Origin: Eubacterium sp. 1001713B170207_170306_E7 | Lineage (GTDB): Bacteria > Bacillota > Clostridia > Eubacteriales > Eubacteriaceae | NCBI RefSeq assembly: GCF_015547515.1 | Contig: NZ_JADMVE010000002.1 | Location: 310,001-374,000, forward strand | Direction: 5' to 3' | Length of the DNA stretch: 64,000 bases | Shown here: one piece after another, positions 15,657 to 23,327 of the stretch | How positions within the stretch are numbered: position 1 is the stretch's first letter | Layout of the letters: each line of letters starts with the position of its first letter | Notes under the pieces: model-generated | What the model was told of the DNA's origin: nothing | The model's input: only the letters and a program-made list of their open reading frames with translations | The model's database searches: none | Position numbers and translations under genes: made by a program

Positions 15657-16958
15657 ATGGAGAACTATTTCCAGCCTGAAATCGAGTGTGCCTCGCGGGA
15701 ACAGATCCGGGCCTGGCAGGATGAACGTTTGGTTGAGACGGTTAAGCATGTTTATGAAAACGTCCCCTATTACAAAAATCTGATGGACGAAAAAAAGGTG
15801 ACCCCTGATGATATAAAGGGCGTGGATGATTTACACAAGCTGCCGTTTTTGACAAAGGATGACCTGAGAGAGGCGTATCCCTATGGCCTTCTGGCGGAGC
15901 CCCTTGAAAACTGTGTGCGTATCCAGTCTACCAGCGGCACCACCGGACGGCGGGTCGTCGCTTTTTATACCCAGGACGACATTGACCTCTGGGATGAATG
16001 CTGTGCCCGTGCCATTGTGGCGGCCGGCGGAACCAAGGAGGACGTGGTGCACGTCTCCTATGGCTACGGTCTGTTTACCGGCGGCCCCGGCTTAAACGGC
16101 GGTTCCCACAAGGTGGGCTGCCTGACGCTGCCCATGTCCTCAGGGAATACGGAACGACAGATTCAGTTTATGCGGGATCTGGGCTCCACGATTCTCTGCT
16201 GTACGCCATCCTATGCCGCATTTCTGGGCGAAACGGTTTGTGAAATGGGCCTGCAGGATGAAATCAAGCTGAAAGCCGGTATCTTTGGCGCAGAAGCCTG
16301 GAGTGAGGAAATGCGTCAGGATATTCAGAATAAGCTTGGCATTAAAGCCTATGACATTTACGGGCTCACTGAGATCTCCGGTCCGGGCGTATCCTTTGAG
16401 TGCTGTGAACAGACCGGCATGCACATCAATGAAGACCACTTTATCGCTGAAATCATCGACCCGAACACCGGTGAGGTGCTGCCGGACGGCGAAAAGGGCG
16501 AGCTGGTATTCACAAGCATTACCAAAAAAGCCTTCCCGCTGCTGCGCTACCGCACCCGTGACATCTGTGTCCTGAGCCGTGAAAAATGCTCCTGTGGCAG
16601 AACTCATGTCAAGATGACCAAGCCAATGGGCCGCAGCGATGATATGCTCATCGTAAAGGGCGTGAATGTGTTCCCATCCCAGATTGAAACAGTGCTCTTA
16701 AACAAGGGCTACCCGGCAAATTATCAGATCATTGTCAGCCGTGAAAACAACAGCGATAAGCTGGATGTTCAGGTGGAAATGACCCTTGAAATGTTCTCTG
16801 ATAACCTGAGAGAGGTTTCTGCCAGAGAAAAAGAACTGGTGGATGCACTCAAGGCCATGCTTGGCATTTATGCCAATGTTCAGCTGGTTGCGCCGAAGTC
16901 CATTACCCGCAGCGAGGGCAAGGCAGTCCGCGTCATTGATAAACGTAATTTATATTAA
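15657..16958 (+). CDS. paaK: phenylacetate-CoA ligase family enzyme
   Basis: The start is ATG 15657, 11 nt after AGAGG; an in-frame TTG at 15648 is too close to that site. The 433-residue protein is an adenylate-forming ligase of the PaaK type. The P-loop-like STSGTTGRRV lies near residue 90, YGLTEISGPG in the middle, and GRSDDMLIVKGVNVFP in the C-terminal hinge. It joins an aryl acid such as phenylacetate or indoleacetate to CoA. The next gene, 14 bp on, encodes a double-ACT protein. Such pairs accompany aromatic amino acid oxidation by indolepyruvate oxidoreductases, which are not in the window. Confidence 0.88.
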   Translation: MENYFQPEIECASREQIRAWQDERLVETVKHVYENVPYYKNLMDEKKVTPDDIKGVDDLHKLPFLTKDDLREAYPYGLLAEPLENCVRIQSTSGTTGRRVVAFYTQDDIDLWDECCARAIVAAGGTKEDVVHVSYGYGLFTGGPGLNGGSHKVGCLTLPMSSGNTERQIQFMRDLGSTILCCTPSYAAFLGETVCEMGLQDEIKLKAGIFGAEAWSEEMRQDIQNKLGIKAYDIYGLTEISGPGVSFECCEQTGMHINEDHFIAEIIDPNTGEVLPDGEKGELVFTSITKKAFPLLRYRTRDICVLSREKCSCGRTHVKMTKPMGRSDDMLIVKGVNVFPSQIETVLLNKGYPANYQIIVSRENNSDKLDVQVEMTLEMFSDNLREVSAREKELVDALKAMLGIYANVQLVAPKSITRSEGKAVRVIDKRNLY

Positions 16959-16972
16959 ACGAGGTGTAAGTG

Positions 16973-17404
16973 ATGACTATTAAACAGATTTCTGTATTTG
17001 TGGAAAACAAAGCCGGCCAGTTGTCGAAATTTGTGGATGTTCTGTCCGAAAATGATATCGACATGCGCGCTCTTTCCCTTGCCGAAACCAAGGATTTTGG
17101 CATTGTCCGTGTCATTGTGGACGATTCCTATAAAGCGTCGACGGTCCTGAAAGAGGCAGGCTACATCTTTAAACTGACGCCGGTACTGGCAGCCGCTGTT
17201 CCGGATGAACCGGGCGCGCTGAAAAATATTCTGAAGATTCTGGGCGATAACAGTATTAATCTGGAATACACCTATGCTTTTATCACGCGCAAAAAGGATC
17301 TGGCCTACATGATCCTGAGAGTGGAAAACAATGAAAAAGCCATTGAGGCGCTTTCCAGAAGCGGCGTGAAGCTGCTGACCCAGGAAGACCTGGAAGAGCT
17401 TTAA
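16973..17404 (+). CDS. double ACT-domain protein
   Basis: The start ATG 16973 has GAGGTG 6 nt upstream; GTG 16970 is too close. The 143-residue protein consists of two ACT domains. The first opens with QISVFVENKAGQLSKFVDVLSENDI, and the second with LAAAVPDEPGALKNILKILGDNSIN. ACT pairs bind amino acids. It follows paaK in one transcript, so an aromatic amino acid sensor or ligase partner is likely, but this is inference. There is no catalytic domain. Confidence 0.85.
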   Translation: MTIKQISVFVENKAGQLSKFVDVLSENDIDMRALSLAETKDFGIVRVIVDDSYKASTVLKEAGYIFKLTPVLAAAVPDEPGALKNILKILGDNSINLEYTYAFITRKKDLAYMILRVENNEKAIEALSRSGVKLLTQEDLEEL

Positions 17405-17426
17405 AATTAAACAAAGCATTAAAAAA

Positions 17427-17464
17427 CCGGGGCGTAACTAAAAGTTACGTCCCGGACTTTTTTT
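17427..17464. terminator. bidirectional terminator, copy 1 of a dispersed palindrome
   Basis: CCGGGGCGTAACT (17427-17439) and AGTTACGTCCCGG (17443-17455) form a 13-bp stem with an AAA loop, one mismatch or wobble, followed by ACTTTTTTT. It lies between convergent genes (ACT protein and fba). Near-identical stems occur at 37148, 41492 and 51063. Confidence 0.85.
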
Positions 17465-17471
17465 GCGCTGC

Positions 17472-18341
17472 TTAAGCGTCGGCCTTTCCGGTGGAACCGA
17501 AAAGATCCATTTTTACTTTTACGATATCTTTAATGGCCTGTGTGCCAGGAGCCAGTAATTTACGAGGATCAAAACCTTTGCCTTCAAGGTCTTTGCCGGT
17601 TTCGATGTATTTTCTGGTTGCTTCGGCAAATACGAGCTGGCATTCGGTGTTAACATTGATCTTGGCTACGCCTAAATCAATGGCTTTCCGAACCATTTCG
17701 TCCGGAATACCGGTACCACCGTGAAGTACGAGCGGCATTTCGCCGGTTTTTGCCTGGATTTGGGCTAAAACGTCGAAGTTTAAGCCCTGCCAGTTTTCCG
17801 GGTATTTTCCGTGGATATTGCCGATTCCGGCGGCTAACATGGTTACGCCTAAATCAGCGATTTTTTTACATTCTTCAGGATCAGCGAATTCGCCGGTTCC
17901 GATAACACCATCTTCTTCGCCGCCGATAGCACCGACTTCCGCTTCCAGAGATAAGCCCTTGCCGCGGCAGATTTCAACCAGTTCTTTTGTTTTTTCGATG
18001 TTTTCATCGAAAGGAAGATGAGAACCGTCAAACATGATGGATGAGAAGCCGGCTGCGATACAGGCCTTTGCACCTTCGTAGCTGCCGTGATCCAGATGCA
18101 GGGCAACCGGAACTGAAATATTTAATTCGTCCAGCATACCGTTAACCATGTTGGTGACTGTTTTATAGCCACACATATATTTTCCAGCACCTTCAGAAAC
18201 CCCCAGGATAACAGGTGATCTCTGTTCGTTGGCCGTCTGAAGAACCGCTTTGGTCCATTCAAGGTTATTGATGTTGAACTGTCCCACACCATAATGGCCT
18301 GCTTTTGCTTTGTTAAGCATTTCTTTTGCTGATACTAACAT
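17472..18341 (-). CDS. fba: class II fructose-bisphosphate aldolase
   Basis: The 289-residue protein is a zinc-dependent aldolase that splits fructose-1,6-bisphosphate into two trioses. The zinc site is visible in LHLDHGSYEGAKAC, with further ligands in AEVGAIGGEEDG and HGGTGIPDE. The sodium/phosphate loop follows at NVNTECQ. It is a monocistronic minus-strand gene with a good promoter (18387-18415) and an AGGAGG site before the ATG. Its downstream end meets the paaK-ACT unit at a shared terminator. Related aldolases act on other sugar phosphates, including ones from thioribulose salvage, so substrate range is not fully fixed. Confidence 0.9.
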   Translation of the reverse strand: MLVSAKEMLNKAKAGHYGVGQFNINNLEWTKAVLQTANEQRSPVILGVSEGAGKYMCGYKTVTNMVNGMLDELNISVPVALHLDHGSYEGAKACIAAGFSSIMFDGSHLPFDENIEKTKELVEICRGKGLSLEAEVGAIGGEEDGVIGTGEFADPEECKKIADLGVTMLAAGIGNIHGKYPENWQGLNFDVLAQIQAKTGEMPLVLHGGTGIPDEMVRKAIDLGVAKINVNTECQLVFAEATRKYIETGKDLEGKGFDPRKLLAPGTQAIKDIVKVKMDLFGSTGKADA

Positions 18342-18386
18342 AATCGAATGATCCTCCTAAAAATTTGAGTTTAACTAACTGTCTAA

Positions 18387-18415
18387 ATTATATATTAAGT
18401 GCAAAAAAGTCTCAA
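18387..18415 (-). promoter_or_regulatory. promoter of fba
   Basis: On the minus strand TTGAGA (18415-18410) and TATAAT (18392-18387) are separated by 17 bp, close to consensus, as expected for a strongly expressed glycolytic gene. Confidence 0.65.
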
Positions 18416-18494
18416 GAGCTATACGAATTTTTCCAGTGCGAAAACCCGGGTTAATCATTTGCAGATTTTATTAAAGCGGTTTCATCGCAGAGGA

Positions 18495-19943
18495 TCAGGA
18501 CGTCTTTTCCTTAATTTCATCGGGCTGCTCTGAGTATAGAAGCTTCAATTTGTTCTCTGAATACTCATAGGTATGCCTGTAGGTATTTTCAATAATTTTT
18601 CCCAACAGGGCGGTGTCATTGTTTGTGACAGCTTTCGCAAGCTTATCCATATCGCCGTATAAAAGCCGGTCAACACGATCATAATCGTCGTTGCTGACAA
18701 AGGTTTTAAGGATAACGCCATAGGCCAGCTTAATCTTCAGATGCTCATAGATATTCTGCATGGCCGGGGACTGGATCGATGTGATCAGAGTATCGGTTAG
18801 GACGGTGGTGACGCCGCGGCTGTAACGTCTGCTTTCCAGAAAGTTGAGAATATATTTTTTATCCTCCTCAGTCATGGATTTGAAGGCGTCAAAAGCGATG
18901 GCCTTGCAGGAGTAGCGCAGAATCTGAAGGCTGCTCAGATATTCGTCAAGCTGACCGAGGACCTCTTGCGAATGGGGACGCTCAAAGACGATTTGTGTAC
19001 CCTTTCCATTAAAGGTTCTGGTCAGACCGAGGGAGTTCAGGATCGACAGGGCCTTGCGAACCGTAACCGGCGATACGCTGTAAGTTCTGCGCAGCTCTGA
19101 TTCGGAAGGAAGGAAATCGCCGGCCACGTTGCCGGATTTTTCGCTCTCCCACATAATGTCACTGGCAATCCTTAAATAGAGCGGTGTCGGCGCGTTGTCG
19201 ATAAACCAGTTGAAATGCTCGGCCTCCGCGGGCGCAGGCGCGTTGGCTATATGGACAGCGTCAAAGCGTTTGCTGATTTCATTGAGCCCCTGGAGCAGCA
19301 GGTGGTGAAAATGTTTAAAATTCTGCTTAGCAGCGTAATCCAACAATTCTTTGTACCAGCCCTTAATGTCTTTTTCAGAAAGCCCCTCATGGAGCGTATG
19401 GCCGGTAAAGCTGCTGTGAATGGAATCAATCCGGACAAAATCACAAAGCTGCTCAAAAAGCTCGATGACAAAAGGATTGTCTGTTCGTCTCAGGATATTG
19501 CGGACAAACCGGCAATGAAAAGCGAACATTTCAATCGGGTTGGCAGAATCCAGGTTTTCGGCCATCTCATAAAGAGTCCTGTAATCCTCGCGGCTGCATC
19601 TTGAAACGCCATATGTCGTGATGCTGGGTAAGAGAATGGAAAGCATCCGGTATATGTCACTGATGCCATGACGCCGGTTTTCAAAGCGTTTTTCATAGGC
19701 GCCGCGGTGCTCCGGCAGGCGGCTGTCAAAAATTACCTGAGCGTTTTTACCATGGGAGCAGAATATAAGATTATTCTCCTGCAGCAGACGCAGGGCTTTT
19801 CGAACGGAATTGCGACTGGCACCCATTTGTTTGCTGATTTTAGGCTCAGATGGCAGGGGGTCACCCAGTTTTAATTTGCCGTTGTAAATATCATCCTCAA
19901 TCTTTTTGCAAATAAATAGATACAATGGAATTTCTTTTTTCAA
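18495..19943 (-). CDS. GntR-type regulator with duplicated HTH-effector unit
   Basis: The start is a TTG at 19943..19941 behind AAAGGAGA. The 482-residue protein contains two GntR winged helix-turn-helix domains. The first spans about residues 5-72 (LPSEPKISKQMGASRNSVRKAL) and the second about 252-322 (LPSESELRRTYSVSPVTVRKAL). Each is followed by an all-helical region of roughly 160-170 residues that looks like an effector domain. Ordinary GntR proteins have one of each and dimerise, so this appears to be a covalent dimer by internal duplication. It is on the same strand as fba and 150 bp upstream of it; regulation of fba is possible but unproven. Confidence 0.82.
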   Translation of the reverse strand: MKKEIPLYLFICKKIEDDIYNGKLKLGDPLPSEPKISKQMGASRNSVRKALRLLQENNLIFCSHGKNAQVIFDSRLPEHRGAYEKRFENRRHGISDIYRMLSILLPSITTYGVSRCSREDYRTLYEMAENLDSANPIEMFAFHCRFVRNILRRTDNPFVIELFEQLCDFVRIDSIHSSFTGHTLHEGLSEKDIKGWYKELLDYAAKQNFKHFHHLLLQGLNEISKRFDAVHIANAPAPAEAEHFNWFIDNAPTPLYLRIASDIMWESEKSGNVAGDFLPSESELRRTYSVSPVTVRKALSILNSLGLTRTFNGKGTQIVFERPHSQEVLGQLDEYLSSLQILRYSCKAIAFDAFKSMTEEDKKYILNFLESRRYSRGVTTVLTDTLITSIQSPAMQNIYEHLKIKLAYGVILKTFVSNDDYDRVDRLLYGDMDKLAKAVTNNDTALLGKIIENTYRHTYEYSENKLKLLYSEQPDEIKEKTS

Positions 19944-19995
19944 AACACAATCTCCTTTGGGGGTATTTTAACAGTATAACACCATTCAGTAAAAC

Positions 19996-20070
19996 ATACA
20001 TCTAAATTGAGAAAAAATTATAAAGAAATCCCGTTTTATTTAACCTTTACCATATCGGCATTAGATGTAT
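19996..20070. promoter_or_regulatory. distant 10-bp inverted repeat, candidate GntR operator pair
   Basis: ATACATCTAA (19996-20005) is perfectly complementary to TTAGATGTAT (20061-20070), 55 bp apart. Both lie upstream of the GntR -10 box. Two spaced half-sites suit a regulator with two DNA-binding domains, possibly autoregulatory; this is inference. Confidence 0.4.
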
Positions 20071-20277
20071 AAAGCTTCGGAATCAGGTATACCCTTTTTG
20101 AAGAGAATTAAACATAGAAAAAATATCTTTAAGGGAGCAAAAGTCTGAAAAGATTCTAAAACAGGTTTTTTACATTGAAAATCCGGGTAAAAATAAAAAA
20201 ACAAATAAATAAGGATATAATTGGTTGAATTAAAATGATAACTTCAATTGCAGATAAAAAGTTTTTAAATAAAGAGA

Positions 20278-20306
20278 TTGCTTTGACGGAAGATTCGATT
20301 TATAAT
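20278..20306 (+). promoter_or_regulatory. promoter of candidate small RNA
   Basis: TTGCTT (20278-20283), a 17-bp spacer and TATAAT (20301-20306). Transcription would start near 20313, at the edge of a sudden rise in GC and secondary structure. Confidence 0.55.
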
Positions 20307-20312
20307 AAAGTA

Positions 20313-20562
20313 TATATATTGGGAAAACTAAATAGAAATTGCGGCATCCGGAAAGTGCTGGCACACTTATCCGGCTTGCGCAGGTGCACAACCACCATAC
20401 ACAACGGCCCTGGGGGGCACGTACCGCATTACTTATTATAGGCTATTTTTGTGCTAAAAACAAGAGGACAGCCTATAAATAAGTGGGCTTATTTGTGTTA
20501 GCATTTTATAAAAGTGTCATATAACTGTGCATGGTTGGTGTAATCCTGCACAGTTTTTTGTT
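20313..20562 (+). ncRNA. candidate structured RNA of about 250 nt, family not recognised
   Basis: The segment has a promoter in front, an intrinsic terminator behind and several strong internal stems. CCGGA-AAGTG (20349-20357) pairs with CACTT-A-TCCGG (20364-20374). An outer TGCGG near 20340 pairs with CCGCA near 20424, enclosing this hairpin and a GTGC...GCAC arm. CTTATT-ATAGGCT (about 20432) pairs with AGCCTAT-AAATAAG (about 20470). It ends in AACTGTGCA (20523-20531) and TGCACAGTT (20547-20555) followed by TTTTT. It could be a free small RNA or a leader of the XRE gene 31 bp downstream. It does not match cobalamin, TPP, SAM, tmRNA, SRP or RNase P landmarks that I can recall. Confidence 0.55.
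20523..20562 (+). terminator. intrinsic terminator ending the candidate RNA
   Basis: AACTGTGCA and TGCACAGTT form a perfect 9-bp stem with a 15-nt loop, followed by TTTTTG. It stands 31 bp before the XRE gene start. Confidence 0.75.
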
Positions 20563-20592
20563 TGGTTTTCCCTGAAATTATAGGAGAAGACA

Positions 20593-20937
20593 ATGGAATC
20601 AAGGTTAGATCAAAAGGCAATCGGCCAGCGTATCCGGCAGCGTAGAACATTTTTAAATATGAGCCGTGAGGATCTGGCGCGCAAAATTGGGATTACACAG
20701 ACTTTTTTAACAGACATCGAGTTGGGAACCAAAGGCTTTTCCTTAAAAAGCCTTGAGCGTTTCTGTGAGGCGTTAAAAATGTCTTCGGACAGCATCCTGT
20801 TTGGCAAGAGCTTGGATGAAAAAGAAAAACATACCGCACTGCTCGATATTCTGGAGCACTGCCCGGATGAAAAAAAGGAATACGCAGAAAGAATGATGAT
20901 GCTCTTTTTAATGAGCCATGAAACAACAAACCAGTAA
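20593..20937 (+). CDS. XRE-family transcriptional regulator
   Basis: The 114-residue protein has a Cro/CI-type helix-turn-helix at about residues 10-65: IGQRIRQRRTFLNMSREDLARKIG, then TQTFLTDIELGTKGFSLKSLERFCEAL. A short C-terminal helical tail follows, with no enzymatic domain. AGGAGA precedes ATG 20593. It sits between the candidate small RNA and the hemA riboswitch. No target can be named from the sequence. Confidence 0.85.
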   Translation: MESRLDQKAIGQRIRQRRTFLNMSREDLARKIGITQTFLTDIELGTKGFSLKSLERFCEALKMSSDSILFGKSLDEKEKHTALLDILEHCPDEKKEYAERMMMLFLMSHETTNQ

Positions 20938-20951
20938 AGCGATATAAAACG

Positions 20952-20985
20952 ACCGGAATCTGGGAAGAGACACCGGTTTTTTTAT
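20952..20985 (+). terminator. intrinsic terminator after XRE gene
   Basis: ACCGG (20952-20956) pairs with CCGGT (20973-20977), with a 16-nt loop, followed by a run of T residues. Confidence 0.6.
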
Positions 20986-21085
20986 TGCCTGAAATCCGAG
21001 TACAGAAAATATGTGAATTATTCGGCAGAATTGGCAAAAAACTGCTTATTTCCCCTAAAAAGGGGTAGCGCCTGAGTCGGATTGG

Positions 21086-21094
21086 TGATATAAT
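21086..21094 (+). promoter_or_regulatory. extended -10 promoter of the hem/cbi operon
   Basis: TG-A-TATAAT is a consensus extended -10 element; no good -35 lies 17 bp upstream. The start would be near 21101, giving a leader of almost 390 nt that contains the riboswitch. Confidence 0.5.
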
Positions 21095-21149
21095 TGGAAA
21101 CGAAAATCGAATAGGAAAGACTAATGTAAAATCTGTTTTGGATTCTTTC

Positions 21150-21310
21150 GTTTTTGCCCCGGTAAAAACAAAGGATAGAGGGAATCTGGTGAAAATCCAG
21201 AGCGATCCGGTCACTGTAATTCGTTAAGTCTCCTTATGATGCCACTGGAATGAAAACCGGGAAGGCGAGGAGAATATAATGCGATGAGTCAGGAAACCTA
21301 CTGAACAGAG
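21150..21310 (+). ncRNA. cobalamin riboswitch upstream of hemA
   Basis: The aptamer elements are CTGGTGAAAATCCAG (21186-21200), CCGGTCACTGTAA (21207-21219) and a B12 box GATGAGTCAGGAAACC (21283-21298). Boundaries are approximate. A strong terminator follows about 100 nt later. The riboswitch stands before hemA, so cobalamin would repress the whole route from glutamyl-tRNA through uroporphyrinogen III to GDP-cobinamide. Confidence 0.88.
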
Positions 21311-21404
21311 TGCTAATAATTACCTCCAGGGAAAAGGGAACTTAGTAACGTTAATTTAATTGTAATATCCGCAGTAAACAGCGTGGATAGATAATTCTGT
21401 TGAC

Positions 21405-21450
21405 AAACCTCTTTTTTTTACGGAGACGTAATAAAAAAGAGGTTTTTTAT
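21405..21450 (+). terminator. riboswitch-controlled terminator before hemA
   Basis: AAACCTCTTTTTTTTA and TAAAAAAGAGGTTT form a long stem around an 11-nt loop, followed by TTTATTTTTT. It lies between the aptamer and the hemA ribosome binding site and is the probable expression platform. Confidence 0.82.
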
Positions 21451-21489
21451 TTTTTAAATGAATGAATTGATTGAAGGAGAAGGATTGAA

Positions 21490-22746
21490 ATGAAGTTAGT
21501 TGTAGTTGGGATCAATCATAAAGACACACCTCTGGAAATCAGGGAAAAGGGTGCTTTTATCAAGCGGACCGTAAAGGAAGGCATCGCAGGCCTTCTGGAA
21601 GAAGCGTGCATCGAAGAGGTGATCATTCTTTCTACCTGTAATCGAAGCGAAATTTATGTGGCGACCCGCGACGTGGAAGCGGCAGGCCAGGTGCTGAAAA
21701 GTTTTTATACCGAGGAAAAATCCAGAGAGCTGGAAAATTACCTGTTCTGTGAAAAGGGGAGAGACGCCATCCTTCACCTTTACCGGGTGGTGACCGGACT
21801 GGATTCGATGATTCTTGGAGAGGACCAGATTCTGGGGCAGGTAAAGGATGCCCTTGAGCTGTCCCAGTCTGTGCACGGCTGCGGTAAATATTTAACCAAG
21901 GCTTTTCGGGAAGCCGTCACCTTTGCGAAGAAGGTCAAAACTGTTTATAAAATTTCAGAAACCCCGCTCTCTCTGAGCTCGACAGCGGTTAAGCATGTTA
22001 AAAGAACCTATGAGGACTACGCGGATAAAAAGGTGCTGATTATCGGTTCGGGAAAAATGGGACTTCTGGCGCTGCGTTATATGGCGGCAGAGGGCTTTAA
22101 CAATGTCTATATGACCAACCGGACCTACCATCCGGGAGACGAGTACCGGGATATCTATGAGGGTGTCAACATGATCCGCTACGAGGACCGCTATGAGGCC
22201 ATCGGGGAGATCGACGTCATTATCTCGGCGACGGCCTCGCCCCATGTTGTCTTAAAACGGGAGCTCATGCCAGCGCGCCAAAAACCGCTCATGGCCATTG
22301 ATCTGGCGCTGCCCAGGGATATTGATGAAGGCATCTCGGAAATGGAGGCTGTCGAGCTGCTGACCATTGATAATTTCAAGGACATCATTGACGAAAAGAT
22401 GCACTACCGCGAAAAAGTAGCGGAAAAGATCGCCCTTGAGATCGAAGAGGAAATCGACGGGCTCATGGTCTGGATCACCAAGTCTAAGGTGGACAACATG
22501 GTGGGGCATTTTAACCAGGTTTCTGGCCAGCTGGCAGACGAGACCATTGAAATCCTCAATAAGCGCTATCAGTTTGAGGGGAAGGATAAGGAATTTCTGG
22601 AAAAAATTGTCCATTCAAAATTCCGTGAGATGGTCATGCCGTCCATCAAGCAGCTTAAAACACTGGACAGCGAAGATGATATCCTGCGTTTTGAAAAAAC
22701 GCTGGCTTTTCTGTTTTCCGGGGGTAATGCGGAGGCGCCCCAATGA
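21490..22746 (+). CDS. hemA: glutamyl-tRNA reductase
   Basis: The 418-residue enzyme reduces glutamyl-tRNA to glutamate-1-semialdehyde with NADPH, the first committed tetrapyrrole step. The N-terminus reads GINHKDTPLEIREK, and the catalytic Cys50 lies in LSTCNRSEIY, the same number as in E. coli HemA. The Rossmann loop IIGSGKMGLLALRYM marks the NADPH domain and a helical dimerisation region ends the protein. AAGGAGAAGG precedes ATG 21490. It overlaps the next gene by 4 bases. B12 riboswitch control, rather than heme control, implies that corrinoid is the main tetrapyrrole product. Confidence 0.95.
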   Translation: MKLVVVGINHKDTPLEIREKGAFIKRTVKEGIAGLLEEACIEEVIILSTCNRSEIYVATRDVEAAGQVLKSFYTEEKSRELENYLFCEKGRDAILHLYRVVTGLDSMILGEDQILGQVKDALELSQSVHGCGKYLTKAFREAVTFAKKVKTVYKISETPLSLSSTAVKHVKRTYEDYADKKVLIIGSGKMGLLALRYMAAEGFNNVYMTNRTYHPGDEYRDIYEGVNMIRYEDRYEAIGEIDVIISATASPHVVLKRELMPARQKPLMAIDLALPRDIDEGISEMEAVELLTIDNFKDIIDEKMHYREKVAEKIALEIEEEIDGLMVWITKSKVDNMVGHFNQVSGQLADETIEILNKRYQFEGKDKEFLEKIVHSKFREMVMPSIKQLKTLDSEDDILRFEKTLAFLFSGGNAEAPQ

Positions 22747-23327
22747 GAGGGCCGGTTCTGCTTAACTTTACCGGAAAAAAGGCCCTTGTCATCGGCAGTG
22801 GAAAAGTAGGAATGCGCCGGGCCGAAACCCTAGCCGGGTATGGGTGTTTTGTGACCTGTGTGGATAAAAATATGGAGATACCAGAACACCCAGCAGAGAA
22901 TATCCGCTATGTTAAAGCCTACTGCCGGATTGAGACAGCCCTTGACGGCATGGACCTGGTAGTGGCGGCGACAGACCAGCGCGACCTGAACGCGCAGATT
23001 CTTGAAAACTGTAAGCTGCGGGGCATCTGGTGCAATGTGGCGGATGACCCTGAGCGTTCTGATTTTATTTTTCCCTCAGTGGTAAGGCGCGGCGATTTGA
23101 CAATTGCGGTCTGCACCGACGGCGCCAGCCCAACGCTGACCACCCAGATCAAAAAAGAGCTGGAGGAAAAATATGACGAAAGCTACGCTGAACGTCTCAG
23201 ACTGCTGAAACAGCTGCGGCGGCATATCTTAAAAACAGCGCCTTCAGCGGCGGCTAAAAAGAGACAGCTTAAAGAACTGGCCGAATTGACCATTGAAGAA
23301 TTGCAGAGAGAAGTGGAGAAAATATGA
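22743..23327 (+). CDS. sirC: precorrin-2 dehydrogenase (siroheme synthase N-domain)
   Basis: The 194-residue protein matches the Met8p/CysG N-terminal type. LNFTGKKALVIGSGKVGMRRAETLAGYG forms the NAD-binding Rossmann start, and a helical C-terminus follows. It oxidises precorrin-2 to sirohydrochlorin, the substrate of CbiK further down the operon. It lacks the SUMT domain of CysG; that activity is inside the fusion encoded next. ATG overlaps the hemA stop, and its own stop overlaps the next ATG, so three genes are coupled. Confidence 0.88.
   Translation: MRGPVLLNFTGKKALVIGSGKVGMRRAETLAGYGCFVTCVDKNMEIPEHPAENIRYVKAYCRIETALDGMDLVVAATDQRDLNAQILENCKLRGIWCNVADDPERSDFIFPSVVRRGDLTIAVCTDGASPTLTTQIKKELEEKYDESYAERLRLLKQLRRHILKTAPSAAAKKRQLKELAELTIEELQREVEKI

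Larger units (their letters stand above)
19944..20312. other. AT-rich intergenic region upstream of GntR gene and small RNA
   Basis: This stretch holds the minus-strand GntR ribosome binding site and a TATACT box (19978-19973), a distant inverted repeat (19996-20070) and the promoter of the candidate RNA (20278-20306). A short ORF from 20235 has no well-placed ribosome binding site and is not accepted as a gene. Confidence 0.5.
20938..21489. other. intergenic region carrying terminator, promoter and second B12 riboswitch
   Basis: This 550-bp stretch without protein genes holds the XRE terminator (20952-20985), an extended -10 promoter (TGATATAAT at 21086-21094), the cobalamin riboswitch (about 21150-21310) and its terminator (21405-21450). 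Confidence 0.75.

Noticed and set aside
20235-20441. 68-codon ORF before the XRE gene
   Set aside because: There is no well-placed ribosome binding site, composition changes sharply halfway, and the second half lies in strong RNA hairpins, so a non-coding transcript explains it better.
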